Source: Natrinema soli (GTDB lineage: Archaea; Halobacteriota; Halobacteria; Halobacteriales; Natrialbaceae). From it: a stretch of 15,600 bases of DNA. A model generated the notes under the pieces. That model was given only the letters and a program-made list of their open reading frames with translations, searched no databases and had not been told where the DNA came from. This document shows, piece by piece, positions 1 to 7,054 of this stretch (the stretch's first letter is position 1; each line of letters starts with the position of its first letter). Made by a program: the position numbers and the translations under genes. Where the stretch lies: positions 12,710-28,309 of the forward strand of contig NZ_JAQIVI010000059.1 of NCBI RefSeq assembly GCF_028618695.1, in the 5' to 3' direction.

Positions 1-135
1 GGCTTCTTTCGCACACGGACGTCAACACGACGTGCTCGATGGCACGGAATAGCGGTCGGTCTCTTGCGCCCCATGCTTGGTCACACTCTCATGGAGTAGC
101 AGTGTTTCCATCGAGTCAACACAGCAGAATGATCG

Positions 136-477
136 CTACTCGCCACCGACGTTGTTGAGCGCACTATTTAACTCGAAGAGTTCGCGGACAACGTTGCTGT
201 CCGCGACTCGGTATCGGCGCGGAGACGTGTTCGGGACCTCCTCGATAAGTTCGACCTCAAGCAGGAGGTCAGTGTAGTTGCCGACGGTCTGGCGTGTGAC
301 GCCAGCGTGCTCTGCGAGTTCGGTTTTGTTGAACTCGCGGTTTGGTGGGAGGTCAAGCAACGCGTCTACGATGATCGGGATGGCGTCGTGCTGCGTGAAG
401 TAGAGCCACCCGCTGGGGTGCTCCCTACGGAGTTCCTTCTTCTCCCCGCGGTCAGCCGCGTGGTCCATGCTGCTCAT
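136..477 (-). CDS. Winged helix-turn-helix transcriptional regulator
   Basis: A 113-residue protein whose middle carries a helix-turn-helix: FNKTELAEHAGVTRQTVGNY is a typical first helix, turn and recognition helix, followed by a wing-like stretch (PNTSPRRYRV). No ligand or dimerisation domain is evident, so it is probably a small DNA-binding regulator. The frame stays open to an ATG at 516, but I prefer the ATG at 477 because TTATAC (501-506 on this strand) lies about 27 bases upstream, the spacing of a leaderless haloarchaeal promoter. The gene is divergent from the small conserved gene at 571, with 93 bases between them, so it may regulate itself and that neighbour. Targets are unknown. 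The stop codon is TAG. Confidence is high that it is a wHTH protein and low on what it controls. Confidence 0.8.
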   Translation of the reverse strand: MSSMDHAADRGEKKELRREHPSGWLYFTQHDAIPIIVDALLDLPPNREFNKTELAEHAGVTRQTVGNYTDLLLEVELIEEVPNTSPRRYRVADSNVVRELFELNSALNNVGGE

Positions 478-570
478 ACAGAGAACCAACGCCCCCGAGT
501 GTATAAGTGTTTCCACTACCGTTAACAGTTATTAACAGCGTTTATATACGAGTGGCTTTATCCTTCGATC
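478..570. promoter_or_regulatory. Divergent promoter region with palindrome
   Basis: Two back-to-back promoters are visible. Leftward, TTATAC (501-506, minus strand) is about 27 bases from the ATG at 477. Rightward, TTTATATA (541-548) is about 26 bases from the ATG at 571. Between them GTTAACAGTTATTAAC (521-536) contains inverted GTTAA/TTAAC arms with a 6-base spacer, ending next to where the BRE of the rightward promoter should be. A regulator bound there, plausibly the wHTH protein itself, could affect both promoters. The boxes and palindrome are seen; regulation is inferred. Confidence 0.65.
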
Positions 571-885
571 ATGGAGAAGCCGTCGGTGAAATGTGCCCTC
601 CTGGCGACGATGATAGCGAAACACAAGTGGGGCACACCGATCACGGAGGAAGCTCTCCTCAATCTCTCAGCAATCAACGGCGATTACCCCACTGCGCGTG
701 AAGTCTACGCCGACCTTCGCAGCGAGCCTTATATCACCTACCGCGGAAACCGCGGTATCGAACTCAACAAGAGCAGCTTCGACAAACTCGCGGACATCCT
801 TTACCACGAGTGTAGCTGGGAGGCTTGGGAGATCGGCAGTCGCCTGAAGCACTACGAAGGCATTGGGGACCACGACTGGGCGTGA
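571..885 (+). CDS. Small conserved haloarchaeal protein, function unknown
   Basis: A 104-residue soluble protein with no signal peptide or membrane segment. It looks like a conserved haloarchaeal hypothetical protein, rich in helix-forming residues at the N-terminus, with a charged aromatic C-terminal part (ECSWEAWEIGSRLKHYEG). The first ~60 residues could form a small winged-helix-like fold, because KWGTPITEEALLNLSAI and YPTAREVYADLRSEPYI read as two helices followed by a strand, but I cannot establish DNA binding. The ATG is fixed by the TATA box at 541-548 (leaderless spacing). Its divergent arrangement with a wHTH regulator suggests the two may be co-regulated. Coding statistics support a real gene; I assign no function. 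Confidence 0.75.
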   Translation: MEKPSVKCALLATMIAKHKWGTPITEEALLNLSAINGDYPTAREVYADLRSEPYITYRGNRGIELNKSSFDKLADILYHECSWEAWEIGSRLKHYEGIGDHDWA

Positions 886-1025
886 TTGCGAATTTTGACC
901 AAATTACTGAGATAGGGAAGTCGGAATGTGGATGGGAAGTCCCCACCCGCAGATGATGGTTCCAAATACCTCTTTTACGCGGGAGTGAATAAGCGTTGTG
1001 CGAAGGTATCCGTCGGCGGAGTCGT

Positions 1026-1313
1026 CTACTCCCCGAGCAGTTCGTCGACATACTCATCTTCCCAGTCCCGACGCGCTTCGATCTCGCGGCGGCCGCGTTG
1101 AGTGAGCATATAGCTGTTTGTCCGTCGGTCGACCGTGCCTTTCTCGACGAGGCCCTTATCGACGAGCGTATCGAGATTTGGATAGAGCCGCCCGTGGTTG
1201 ACCTCACCTTCGTAGTACGTCTCGAGTTCGGCTTTGAGCGCGAGTCCGTGAGGTTCGTCCTGCCCGGCGATCGTGTACAGCACGTCACGCTGGAAGCCAG
1301 TTAAATCGTACAT
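1026..1313 (-). CDS. PadR family transcriptional regulator
   Basis: A 95-residue single-domain winged-helix protein of the small PadR type found in haloarchaea. It opens with LTGFQRDVLYTIAG, continues with HGLALKAELETYYEGEV, then the hallmark recognition region HGRLYPNLDTLVDKGLVEKG and the wing RRTNSYMLTQRGRREIEAR. PadR proteins usually repress neighbouring or self genes, often for transporters or stress responses, in response to small hydrophobic ligands. The ATG lies about 26 bases after a TATA box (TTATAC at 1337-1342 on this strand), implying a leaderless transcript. A perfect inverted repeat between the box and the start suggests autorepression. The stop is TAG. The nearest same-strand gene upstream is a 32-residue membrane peptide. 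No obvious target operon adjoins it. Confidence 0.9.
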   Translation of the reverse strand: MYDLTGFQRDVLYTIAGQDEPHGLALKAELETYYEGEVNHGRLYPNLDTLVDKGLVEKGTVDRRTNSYMLTQRGRREIEARRDWEDEYVDELLGE

Positions 1314-1318
1314 ATCCG

Positions 1319-1343
1319 TACCCTGTTCTATCAGGGTATAAGG
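1319..1343 (-). promoter_or_regulatory. padR-type promoter with overlapping operator palindrome
   Basis: TACCCTG (1319-1325) and CAGGGTA (1332-1338) are perfect 7-base inverted repeats separated by 6 bases. On the minus strand the palindrome overlaps the 3' end of the TATA box and fills the gap to the ATG at 1313. A homodimeric PadR protein bound here would block transcription initiation, so autorepression is likely. The symmetry is seen; binding is inferred. Confidence 0.7.
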
Positions 1344-1448
1344 GTGTCGGGGACAGGGGTCGGAGCGGGTACTGTGGGTGGTTTCGGTGGAGTGGGAGTT
1401 GTCAGTTGTCGTCCGAATCGCCCAAAGATCGCTCGTATCTCGACGGCC

Positions 1449-1547
1449 TCACCACAGCCCGACATAGTTACCGAACGCCAGAAATGACAAGAACAACAGC
1501 GCCAATACGACAAGTGCAGAGACCGACTGTGAATTGGGCGTCGCCAT
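1449..1547 (-). CDS. 32-residue single-span membrane peptide
   Basis: A short ORF encoding a short polar head (MATPNSQSVS), one hydrophobic span (ALVVLALLFLSFLAFG) and a short tail (NYVGLW), ending at TGA. An ATG one codon upstream (1548-1550) could also start it. The start sits downstream of AT-rich DNA with a TATA-like element at 1581-1589 (minus strand) and an A-run at 1569-1575, compatible with a promoter and short leader. Composition is what a real one-pass membrane peptide would show, and haloarchaea carry many such micro-proteins, but a chance ORF this short cannot be excluded. It lies upstream of the PadR gene on the same strand with 135 bases between. Function unknown. Confidence 0.5.
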   Translation of the reverse strand: MATPNSQSVSALVVLALLFLSFLAFGNYVGLW

Positions 1548-1710
1548 CATTCGGGCGAACAACTGAGATTTTTTTCCACTAATATCGATACCCATCCCTT
1601 TCTGTTCTTTGTGATATACGCGCCCATATCACGTGCCCCTTATATGCATATCTGAAGCTCAGTAATAGCTTTCAGAGGGGCGCTGTCGGAGAACCCGCCA
1701 AAATGTAGAA

Positions 1711-1980
1711 TTACAAATCGTCGGAATCGTCTTCCAGCCCGCTCGTACCGATATTTATAGCGTTCTCAGTGTCCGCATCAGACTCGGAAGGGTTTGGCTG
1801 GTTATCAGCATATACAACGATTTGGCTCTGGTGAATCGCTAGACAGCGTCGGCTTCGTTCGTCAGAACTAGGGAGATGAAGCGGGAAACCGCCGATGTCC
1901 ATGTCGAAGATTTCCCGCTTCACGAAGAAAGCAGTGCGATTAGCTAAAAGGAGGGTGTCATAGAACGAGTGGCACACCAA
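1711..1980 (-). CDS. Doubtful ORF, possible gene fragment
   Basis: An 89-residue frame beginning only with TTG (or GTG one codon later); the first ATG is at 1902, giving 63 residues. The tail is strongly acidic and polar (PNPSESDADTENAINI, then GLEDDSDDL), as haloarchaeal protein ends often are, and the middle (GGFPLHLPSS, QSQIVVYADNQ) reads like folded protein. I recognise no family. The lack of a good start and of a clear promoter suggests either a gene truncated at its 5' end or a chance frame. Base composition here is more AT-rich than in the flanking genes, which would fit acquired or relic DNA. Low confidence. Confidence 0.35.
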   Translation of the reverse strand: MVCHSFYDTLLLANRTAFFVKREIFDMDIGGFPLHLPSSDERSRRCLAIHQSQIVVYADNQPNPSESDADTENAINIGTSGLEDDSDDL

Positions 1981-1988
1981 AGAGCAGG

Positions 1989-2180
1989 GTGAACACTGAG
2001 GCGGATGAGTTTAGTGCCCTGCAAGATGATCCTTCGGTAGAGTCGTTCGAGGGTGTCATGAACACTTTACAAGGCATTGATTTCGTAGATTCAACGGTGG
2101 AATCATCCGTTACATCGTTCCTGCGAAGTGATCAGGAGGGTTTATATCAGCTTCTGATGATGTCTAGCGAGTTATGCTGA
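1989..2180 (+). CDS. Doubtful small acidic ORF
   Basis: A 63-residue GTG-started frame, head to head with the doubtful minus ORF and only 8 bases away. The product is acidic and helix-prone (EADEFSALQDDPSVESFEG, SDQEGLYQLLMMSSEL) without membrane segments. An AAAGGAGGG run at 1947-1955 resembles a Shine-Dalgarno sequence but lies too far upstream to serve this GTG. The frame is open back to 1944 with no better start. I recognise no family; it could be the C-terminal remnant of a larger gene. Codon use is less GC-rich at third positions than in the neighbouring established genes. Confidence 0.3.
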   Translation: MNTEADEFSALQDDPSVESFEGVMNTLQGIDFVDSTVESSVTSFLRSDQEGLYQLLMMSSELC

Positions 2181-2390
2181 ATACAGGGGTCAAATCCAGA
2201 ACGAGGCAGAGATCAACCGGCGAAGACTGTGACCGATTAGTACAGAAGACGCACGAACAACTCGTCTGATAGATATCTAGTTAGTAATGTGACGTATACA
2301 ATACATATATTAAACAAAAATCAGTAGGGTGACGGGAATCCACGATCTAACACAAACTGCTTTAGCCGTCCCACTAACAAAAACCACATA
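2181..2390 (+). promoter_or_regulatory. AT-rich intergenic region and kinase promoter
   Basis: 210 bases without a gene. CTTTAG around 2360-2365 lies 26-30 bases before the kinase ATG at 2391, the right spacing for a weak TATA box of a leaderless transcript. Further up are an AT-rich run near 2300-2316 and a perfect 10-base palindrome TAGATATCTA (2270-2279). Nothing else is recognisable. Confidence 0.4.
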
Positions 2391-4232
2391 ATGGAGTCCT
2401 GGAGAACGGTCGAGTCTAATACCAACTGGAGACGAGCAATTGTCACCCTGGGAATCCTCTATATTGTCCTCGGACTCGGGTTGGCCTATGTAGAGCTATC
2501 ACAAGGTACACCACTCTCAAATGCGGTGATCATTTCGGTCTTTGTCGCCGGGCCAGGCATAGTCGTCCTCTATGGTGGATATCGATTGCCGGAAACCGAA
2601 ATCAACCCCAAATTCTATTCTAGAATCATCGGCTGGTGTCTCGGTGGTATCGGGGTATTGATCGGTCTTCTCACGCTCTATCACCTCCAGCCCGCTGCAA
2701 GTATTAGCACTCTTGGTCGGACAATTCTCATCATTTCGGCGTTTGTACTCGTCCCGTCGTTTGCCGGGGGACTCAACGATGCCCGAGCCAAATCACATGC
2801 GTTCGTTCTCGAACGGACGGTCGATCTCCTCCACCAATCGGAGCGTATCGCGAACGTCGGTGGATGGGAAATCGACCCAGATACGATGGAGGTGTACTGG
2901 ACTCAGCATCTCTTCGAGATTCTGGAGCGGCCGTGGGACGAAGAACCGCCACTGGATGAAGCCCTTGAAGTCTACCACGAGAATGATCGGCCGATCATCA
3001 AGAATGCCATCGAAGCAGCACTCGAGGACGGCGAGCCGTTCGATGTGGAAGTACGGTTCCAGACGCCTGCGGGAGAGGTGCGGTGGCTTCGGGTCCAGGG
3101 AGTTCCCAAAACCGTCGGCGACAATGTCGTGTCACTCCGCGGGGCGGCACAGGACATTACAGAGCGCAAAGAGCATGAGCAGGAACTCCAGCGTATCCAA
3201 GAACGGATGGAATTTGCTCTCAACGCAACCGACGCGGTCGTCTGGGACTGGAATGTAGAGTCCAATGAGGCCTCCTTCTATCCCTCGGCGGAGTCGCTCT
3301 ACGGAACAACAGTCAAAAACTGGGAGGGTTTCATCGAGGTTATCCATCCAGAGGATAAAGAGAGGGTACAGCAGACCATCGAGCAATCTCTGGAGACGGG
3401 TGAACCGAAACATGAGGAAATTCGCATCGTCCGAGATGGCGAAACACGATGGATCGAAGCCCCTGGCCACCCGGTCGAAGCCGACGATGGCTCGAAGCGG
3501 ATGATTGGCGTGGCCCGTGACATTACCGATCGGAAAACGTACGAGCGTCGACTCGAGGAATCCAACGAGCGACTCGAACAGTTCGCCTATGCCGCCTCTC
3601 ACGACCTTCAGGAGCCACTCCGGATGGTCTCGAGCTATCTGCAGTTAATCGAGAGTCGGGCCGACGATGAGTTGACTGAAGAGACCGAAGAATTCCTCGA
3701 GTTCGCGATCGACGGGGCTGACCGGATGCGTGATATGATCGACGGATTACTGGCGTACTCACGCGTGGAGACACAAGGGGAGCCGTTCGAACCGGTCGAC
3801 CTCGACGAGGTGGTTGCAGACGTCCGGGACAACCTTGAGATGCGTATCGTCGAAAGCGATGCCGAAGTGGAGGTCGATGAGTTGCCCTGTGTGTTAGGAG
3901 ATGAAAACCAGTTGCGTCAATTGTTTCAGAACCTGCTGAGTAACGCGATCGAGTATAGCGGGGATGAACCGCCACAGGTGCTGATCTCCGCCGAACGGAA
4001 TAGTTCAATGTGGAAAGTATCGGTTCAGGACGAAGGGATCGGCATCGAACCGGACCACCAAGGCCAGATCTTCGAGGTGTTCCAGCGGCTCCATTCCCAG
4101 AACGACCACAAAGGGTCGGGTATTGGCCTCGCTCTATGTGAGCGGATCGTCGAGCGCCACGGTGGCGAGATCTGGGTTGACTCTGAGCCCGGTGAGGGGT
4201 CGATCTTCTCGTTCACACTTCCCGCTGTGTGA
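2391..4232 (+). CDS. Membrane PAS-PAS sensor histidine kinase
   Basis: A 613-residue kinase, intact. The N-terminus has about four membrane spans (roughly residues 17-36, 44-64, 78-98 and 109-127). Two PAS domains follow (about 153-258 and 272-380), each ending in a PAC-like motif (DITERK from 255, DITDRK from 377). The HisKA domain starts near 392; His404 in AASHDLQEPL is the phospho-acceptor. The ATP-binding domain shows the N-box (Asn514, Asn518 in QNLLSNAIEYS), G1 box (DEGIGI from 547) and G2 box (GSGIGLAL from 575). It should autophosphorylate and pass phosphate to a separate response regulator; none is in the window, and there is no receiver domain on this protein, as is common in haloarchaea. 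The PAS ligand is unknown. The ATG fits a leaderless promoter. It appears monocistronic. Confidence 0.93.
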   Translation: MESWRTVESNTNWRRAIVTLGILYIVLGLGLAYVELSQGTPLSNAVIISVFVAGPGIVVLYGGYRLPETEINPKFYSRIIGWCLGGIGVLIGLLTLYHLQPAASISTLGRTILIISAFVLVPSFAGGLNDARAKSHAFVLERTVDLLHQSERIANVGGWEIDPDTMEVYWTQHLFEILERPWDEEPPLDEALEVYHENDRPIIKNAIEAALEDGEPFDVEVRFQTPAGEVRWLRVQGVPKTVGDNVVSLRGAAQDITERKEHEQELQRIQERMEFALNATDAVVWDWNVESNEASFYPSAESLYGTTVKNWEGFIEVIHPEDKERVQQTIEQSLETGEPKHEEIRIVRDGETRWIEAPGHPVEADDGSKRMIGVARDITDRKTYERRLEESNERLEQFAYAASHDLQEPLRMVSSYLQLIESRADDELTEETEEFLEFAIDGADRMRDMIDGLLAYSRVETQGEPFEPVDLDEVVADVRDNLEMRIVESDAEVEVDELPCVLGDENQLRQLFQNLLSNAIEYSGDEPPQVLISAERNSSMWKVSVQDEGIGIEPDHQGQIFEVFQRLHSQNDHKGSGIGLALCERIVERHGGEIWVDSEPGEGSIFSFTLPAV

Positions 4233-4321
4233 GCGGAGGAAACCACTCTCCAACGGTATGTCGTTCACCTGGATCTATCAATTCGAGATAGGGGTATGCG
4301 AACTGTTCTATGACACCCACC

Positions 4322-4959
4322 GTAGGGCGTGTAGGCGACGACGTCGAGTCCATCAAGGACGGCTGCTCCGATCGCCACACCGAGTCCGGCAACCAGCGTA
4401 CGGCCCGGTATCTCCTGGCGAATGAGCCCGAGTGCGGCGATGGTCACGCCACGCCCATGCCGAGGACGAACGTCAGCGTCAGCGTCGCCCACAGGAGGAG
4501 CGCGGTGCCGACGGTGGGGAACAGGCCGGCGATGCCGTCAGCCGTACTGACCGCCGCTACGGTCCCCAGTGACATCGGCACGAGGAAGAGTACCGAACAG
4601 TAGACGAGGTCCTTGACGACGAAGATACCCAGCAGCCGGTCCTGGGAGAGTGGGAGCGTCCGGGCGCTAAAGACCAGTAGCGTCAGGTCGCCCAGCAGGT
4701 TCCGGAGGGCGTCGCGGCCGACGAAGCCGATCGACCCCGTGTGAAGACCAAAGACGAAGACAAGTGCGTGGAGGCCGGCGAAGACGGTCCCCGGATCGGT
4801 GCTAGTCGCGACGAGGAGCTACGCCGTGCCCGCGGTCAGCGTGGCAATCAGGATAGGGAACACGGCGAAATGGCCTCCGCGGAAGAGGTGGCTATGCATG
4901 CGCTCCTCACGGAGCATCGCGACGAAAACGCGGCGGGTCCGGCCGTGGCCGTCAGTCAT
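4322..4959 (-). pseudogene. Decayed ABC-type permease remnant
   Basis: Reading down from the ATG at 4959 gives a membrane protein interrupted by TAG at 4819-4821 (codon 47). The same frame continues sensibly (LLVATSTDPGTVFAGL, GSIGFVGRDALRNLLGDLTL, LGIFVVKDLVYCSVLFLVPM) to TGA at 4444-4446. The reading then resumes one frame over with IAALGLIRQEIPGRTL and LGVAIGAAVLDGLDVVAYTP before homology-like sequence fades near 4322. The multiple hydrophobic spans and the 8-base ATGACTGA overlap with an ABC ATPase remnant upstream identify a haloarchaeal ABC permease partner. It has one nonsense codon, one frameshift and a lost C-terminus, so it cannot yield a full product. Gene identity as an ABC permease is inferred from span pattern and context. 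Confidence 0.75.
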
Positions 4960-5068
4960 GGATCGCCACACCCCGTTCGACGCTCGCGTCGACCTGGTCA
5001 AGGAACACGTCGAGCAGCGTCTCGTCGGCCGGAAGCTCCGACGGGCGGACGTCGGCAACGAGGTCGCC
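4952..5068 (-). pseudogene. C-terminal remnant of an ABC ATPase
   Basis: On the minus strand, 38 codons in a clean frame end at TGA 4952-4954, with peptides such as DLVADVRPSELPADETLLD and VFLDQVDASVERGVAIHD. This resembles the tail of haloarchaeal ABC ATP-binding subunits and overlaps the start of the permease remnant by 8 bases, the usual linkage of an ATPase/permease pair. Everything upstream (Walker A, signature, Walker B) is missing; the frame stops at the promoter of the divergently oriented ABC gene starting at 5110. The cut therefore lies near 5068 and probably marks a deletion or recombination junction. Confidence 0.65.
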
Positions 5069-5109
5069 TTACGTACTGACTGGTTAGTTAAACACAATCG
5101 AGAACTCAC
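5069..5109 (+). promoter_or_regulatory. Promoter of the ABC exporter operon
   Basis: TTAGTTAA (5084-5091) lies about 23 bases before the ATG at 5110 and is the best TATA candidate. An imperfect inverted repeat, ACTGAC-TG-GTTAGT (5075-5088, five of six positions paired), overlaps it and could be a repressor site. The sequence abuts the truncated ATPase remnant on the other strand. Confidence 0.45.
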
Positions 5110-6150
5110 ATGGTTGCTATTGAGGTTGACGGATTGACCAAGACGTTTGGGGACGTGACTGCGGTGGACGACCTGTCCTTCGCGGTCGAAGACGGCGAGC
5201 TGTTTGGCTTGCTCGGGCCGAATGTTGCGGGCAAGTCGACGCTGATCAACATGCTCGTCACGCTCTTGCGGCCGGATGCCGGAACTGCAACGGTCGACGG
5301 CTACGACATCACGGAAGAGACCGCCGCCGTCCGCAACAGCCTCGGCATCGTCTTCCAAGAACCGGCGCTCGACGAAGACCTGACGGGCGAGGAGAACCTG
5401 GCGTTCCACGCGCGACTCTATGGCATGAACAAACGGAAACGTGAAACCAACATGGACGAGATGTTCGAACTGGTCGGGCTGACCGACGAACACGACGACC
5501 CCGTCGGAACGTACTCCGGCGGGATGAAACGTCGACTCGAAATCGGACGCGGCCTCCTCCACGAACCGAGCGTCCTCTTTCTCGACGAACCGACAGTCGG
5601 GCTGGACGCACGAACCCGCCGGGATACGTGGGAGTACATCCAGCGGATGAACGAGGAGGCTGGCGTGTCGATCGTTTTGACCACCCACTACATCGAGGAG
5701 GCCGAACAGCTCTGTGACCGCGTTGCGATCGTCGACGACGGCGATATCGCCGCGATTGATTCGCCCGCGGCACTCAAAGAATCACTAGGCGGCGACGTCG
5801 TCTCGCTGGCCGTCGACGGGCCCGTGGCGGACGTGTGCGACCGCCTCGATGCACGACCGTGGGTCATCGGGTACGAAACCAACGAGGCCGGTGTCAACGT
5901 CACCGTCGAACGCGGTGAGGAGCGAATCGCCGAGTTGGTACGCCTGGCGGACGATGCCGGCGTGGCGATAACGTCCGTCGACATCCATCGGCCGAACCTC
6001 GAAACGGTATTCCTCTCGCTCACAGGGACGACGATTGAAGAACGCGAAGCGACCGGCGACGGCGAATCCGGGACGGACGGCGAGTCAGAGAGGCAGACTG
6101 GTTCGATGACGAGACGGACCCGGACTGAGACGTCGGAGGGGAAGGAATGA
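5110..6150 (+). CDS. ABC-2 exporter ATPase (DrrA-like), altered Walker A
   Basis: A 346-residue ATP-binding subunit resembling daunorubicin-resistance (DrrA-type) and other ABC-2 exporters. Seen in order: Walker A, Q-loop Gln83 (VFQEP), signature YSGGMKRR from 135, Walker B VLFLDEP with Asp159 and Glu160, D-loop GLD, H-loop His193 (LTTHYIEEAE), then a ~100-residue C-terminal domain and a hydrophilic acidic/basic tail. Walker A reads GPNVAGKST: Val39 replaces the glycine of the GxxGxGK[ST] motif, a one-base change from GGT to GTT. That glycine shapes the phosphate loop, so ATP binding is probably impaired. The stop overlaps the start of the permease (ATGA). The partner permease is frameshifted, so both halves of this exporter may be losing function. 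Substrate unknown; drug or lipid export is typical of the family. Confidence 0.88.
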   Translation: MVAIEVDGLTKTFGDVTAVDDLSFAVEDGELFGLLGPNVAGKSTLINMLVTLLRPDAGTATVDGYDITEETAAVRNSLGIVFQEPALDEDLTGEENLAFHARLYGMNKRKRETNMDEMFELVGLTDEHDDPVGTYSGGMKRRLEIGRGLLHEPSVLFLDEPTVGLDARTRRDTWEYIQRMNEEAGVSIVLTTHYIEEAEQLCDRVAIVDDGDIAAIDSPAALKESLGGDVVSLAVDGPVADVCDRLDARPWVIGYETNEAGVNVTVERGEERIAELVRLADDAGVAITSVDIHRPNLETVFLSLTGTTIEEREATGDGESGTDGESERQTGSMTRRTRTETSEGKE

Positions 6151-6916
6151 ATTTGTTCGATCTGCTGAGTATCTACGCGCTCTGGTTACGCGATGTCAAG
6201 CGGTTTCTGCGAACACCGTCCCGGATCGTCGGCTCGGTTGCGATGCCGCTGTTGTTCCTCGTCTTCCTGGCGTTCGGATTCAGCGGTGCAGCGATTCCCG
6301 GGCTACCTGAGGGTGTAGATTATCTCCAGTTCCTCGTCCCTGGGATGGTCGGGTTCACGATGCTGTTCGGGGCGTCCTTCGCCGGGCTCTCAATTCTGTC
6401 TGATCAAGACGTCGGGTTCCTGAAAGAGATTCTCGTGCCCCGGTCAGCCGCACGTCGATCGTCCTCGGCCGCATTGCCGGTGGCTCAACGACGGCGCTCG
6501 TCCAGGCAATCCTGATTCTCCTGCTGTCGATCCCGCTCGGGTTCCGTGTCGCGAGTCTCTTCTCGTTGCCGTTGGCACTGGTATTCCTCCTCTTGATTGC
6601 GGTCACGTTCGTCGGGTTCGGCGTCGCGCTCGCCTCGCAATTCAGCGACAGCGAGGGATTCGGCCTCATCGTCCAGTTCGTCATCTTCCCGCTGTTCTTC
6701 CTCTCGGGCGCGATCTATCCGATTTCCAGCTTCCCGACGCCGATCCAGTTACTTGCGCTCGTCAATCCCCTGACCTACGGCGTCGACGGCCTCCGAGCAG
6801 TGCTGGTCGGAGCCTCCGAGTATCCGGTCGCGCTTGACTTCGGTGCACTTCTCGTTTCCACTGCGGTCACGGTCGGGGTCGGGACGTACCTCTTCGAACG
6901 CGTCGAAGCAGTCTGA
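6147..6916 (+). pseudogene. ABC-2 permease with single-base frameshift
   Basis: The permease of the exporter above, starting at the ATG inside ATGA. The first frame gives LWLRDVKRFLRTPSRIVGS, a first span (AMPLLFLVFLAFGFSGAA), PGMVGFTMLFGASFAGLSIL and DVGFLKEILV; it then derails at about 6437. Restoring one G there (GTGCCCC to GTGGCCCC) yields APVSRTSIVLGRIAGG and a continuous run of spans (LALVFLLLIAVTFVGFGVAL, IVQFVIFPLFFLSGAIYPIS, NPLTYGVDGLRAVLVGA), ending in LFERVEAV at 6916. The restored length of 256 residues is normal for ABC-2 permeases, and FLSGAIYPIS...NPLTYGVDG is a family hallmark. So this is a recent single lesion or a sequencing error in a short G run. Six membrane spans are expected. 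If the frameshift is real, the product stops at 6515 after 122 residues. Confidence 0.85.
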
Positions 6917-6988
6917 TTATCGACACTCGCGGCGTAGGCAGTTTTGTCCTGGTTGACTTCGAGGGTACAATTCCGGTCGGTTCGCCTC

Positions 6989-7010
6989 GGTTCGAACCAA
7001 GGGGTACCCC
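6989..7010. repeat. Tandem pair of perfect 10-base palindromes
   Basis: GGTTCGAACC (6989-6998) and GGGGTACCCC (7001-7010) are both perfectly self-complementary and separated by only AA. They sit between the convergent permease and esterase genes. Neither has a loop, so they are weak hairpins; they could be protein sites or contribute to termination of either transcript. Function unproven. Confidence 0.5.
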
Positions 7011-7054
7011 GTCTCACTGGCGTCGGGAGACTCGAAAAAAGCCGGGCCGAGGTG

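Noticed and set aside
1331..1513. 60-codon minus ORF between padR and the small peptide
   Set aside because: Cys/Pro/Thr-rich with no folded-protein pattern; it overlaps the PadR promoter and, in another frame, the better-supported membrane peptide.
2185..2205. GGGGTCAAATCC resembling a tRNA T-arm, possible tRNA fragment or attachment site
   Set aside because: It lacks the GTTCRANNC loop, and no paired stem, acceptor stem or other arm is visible.
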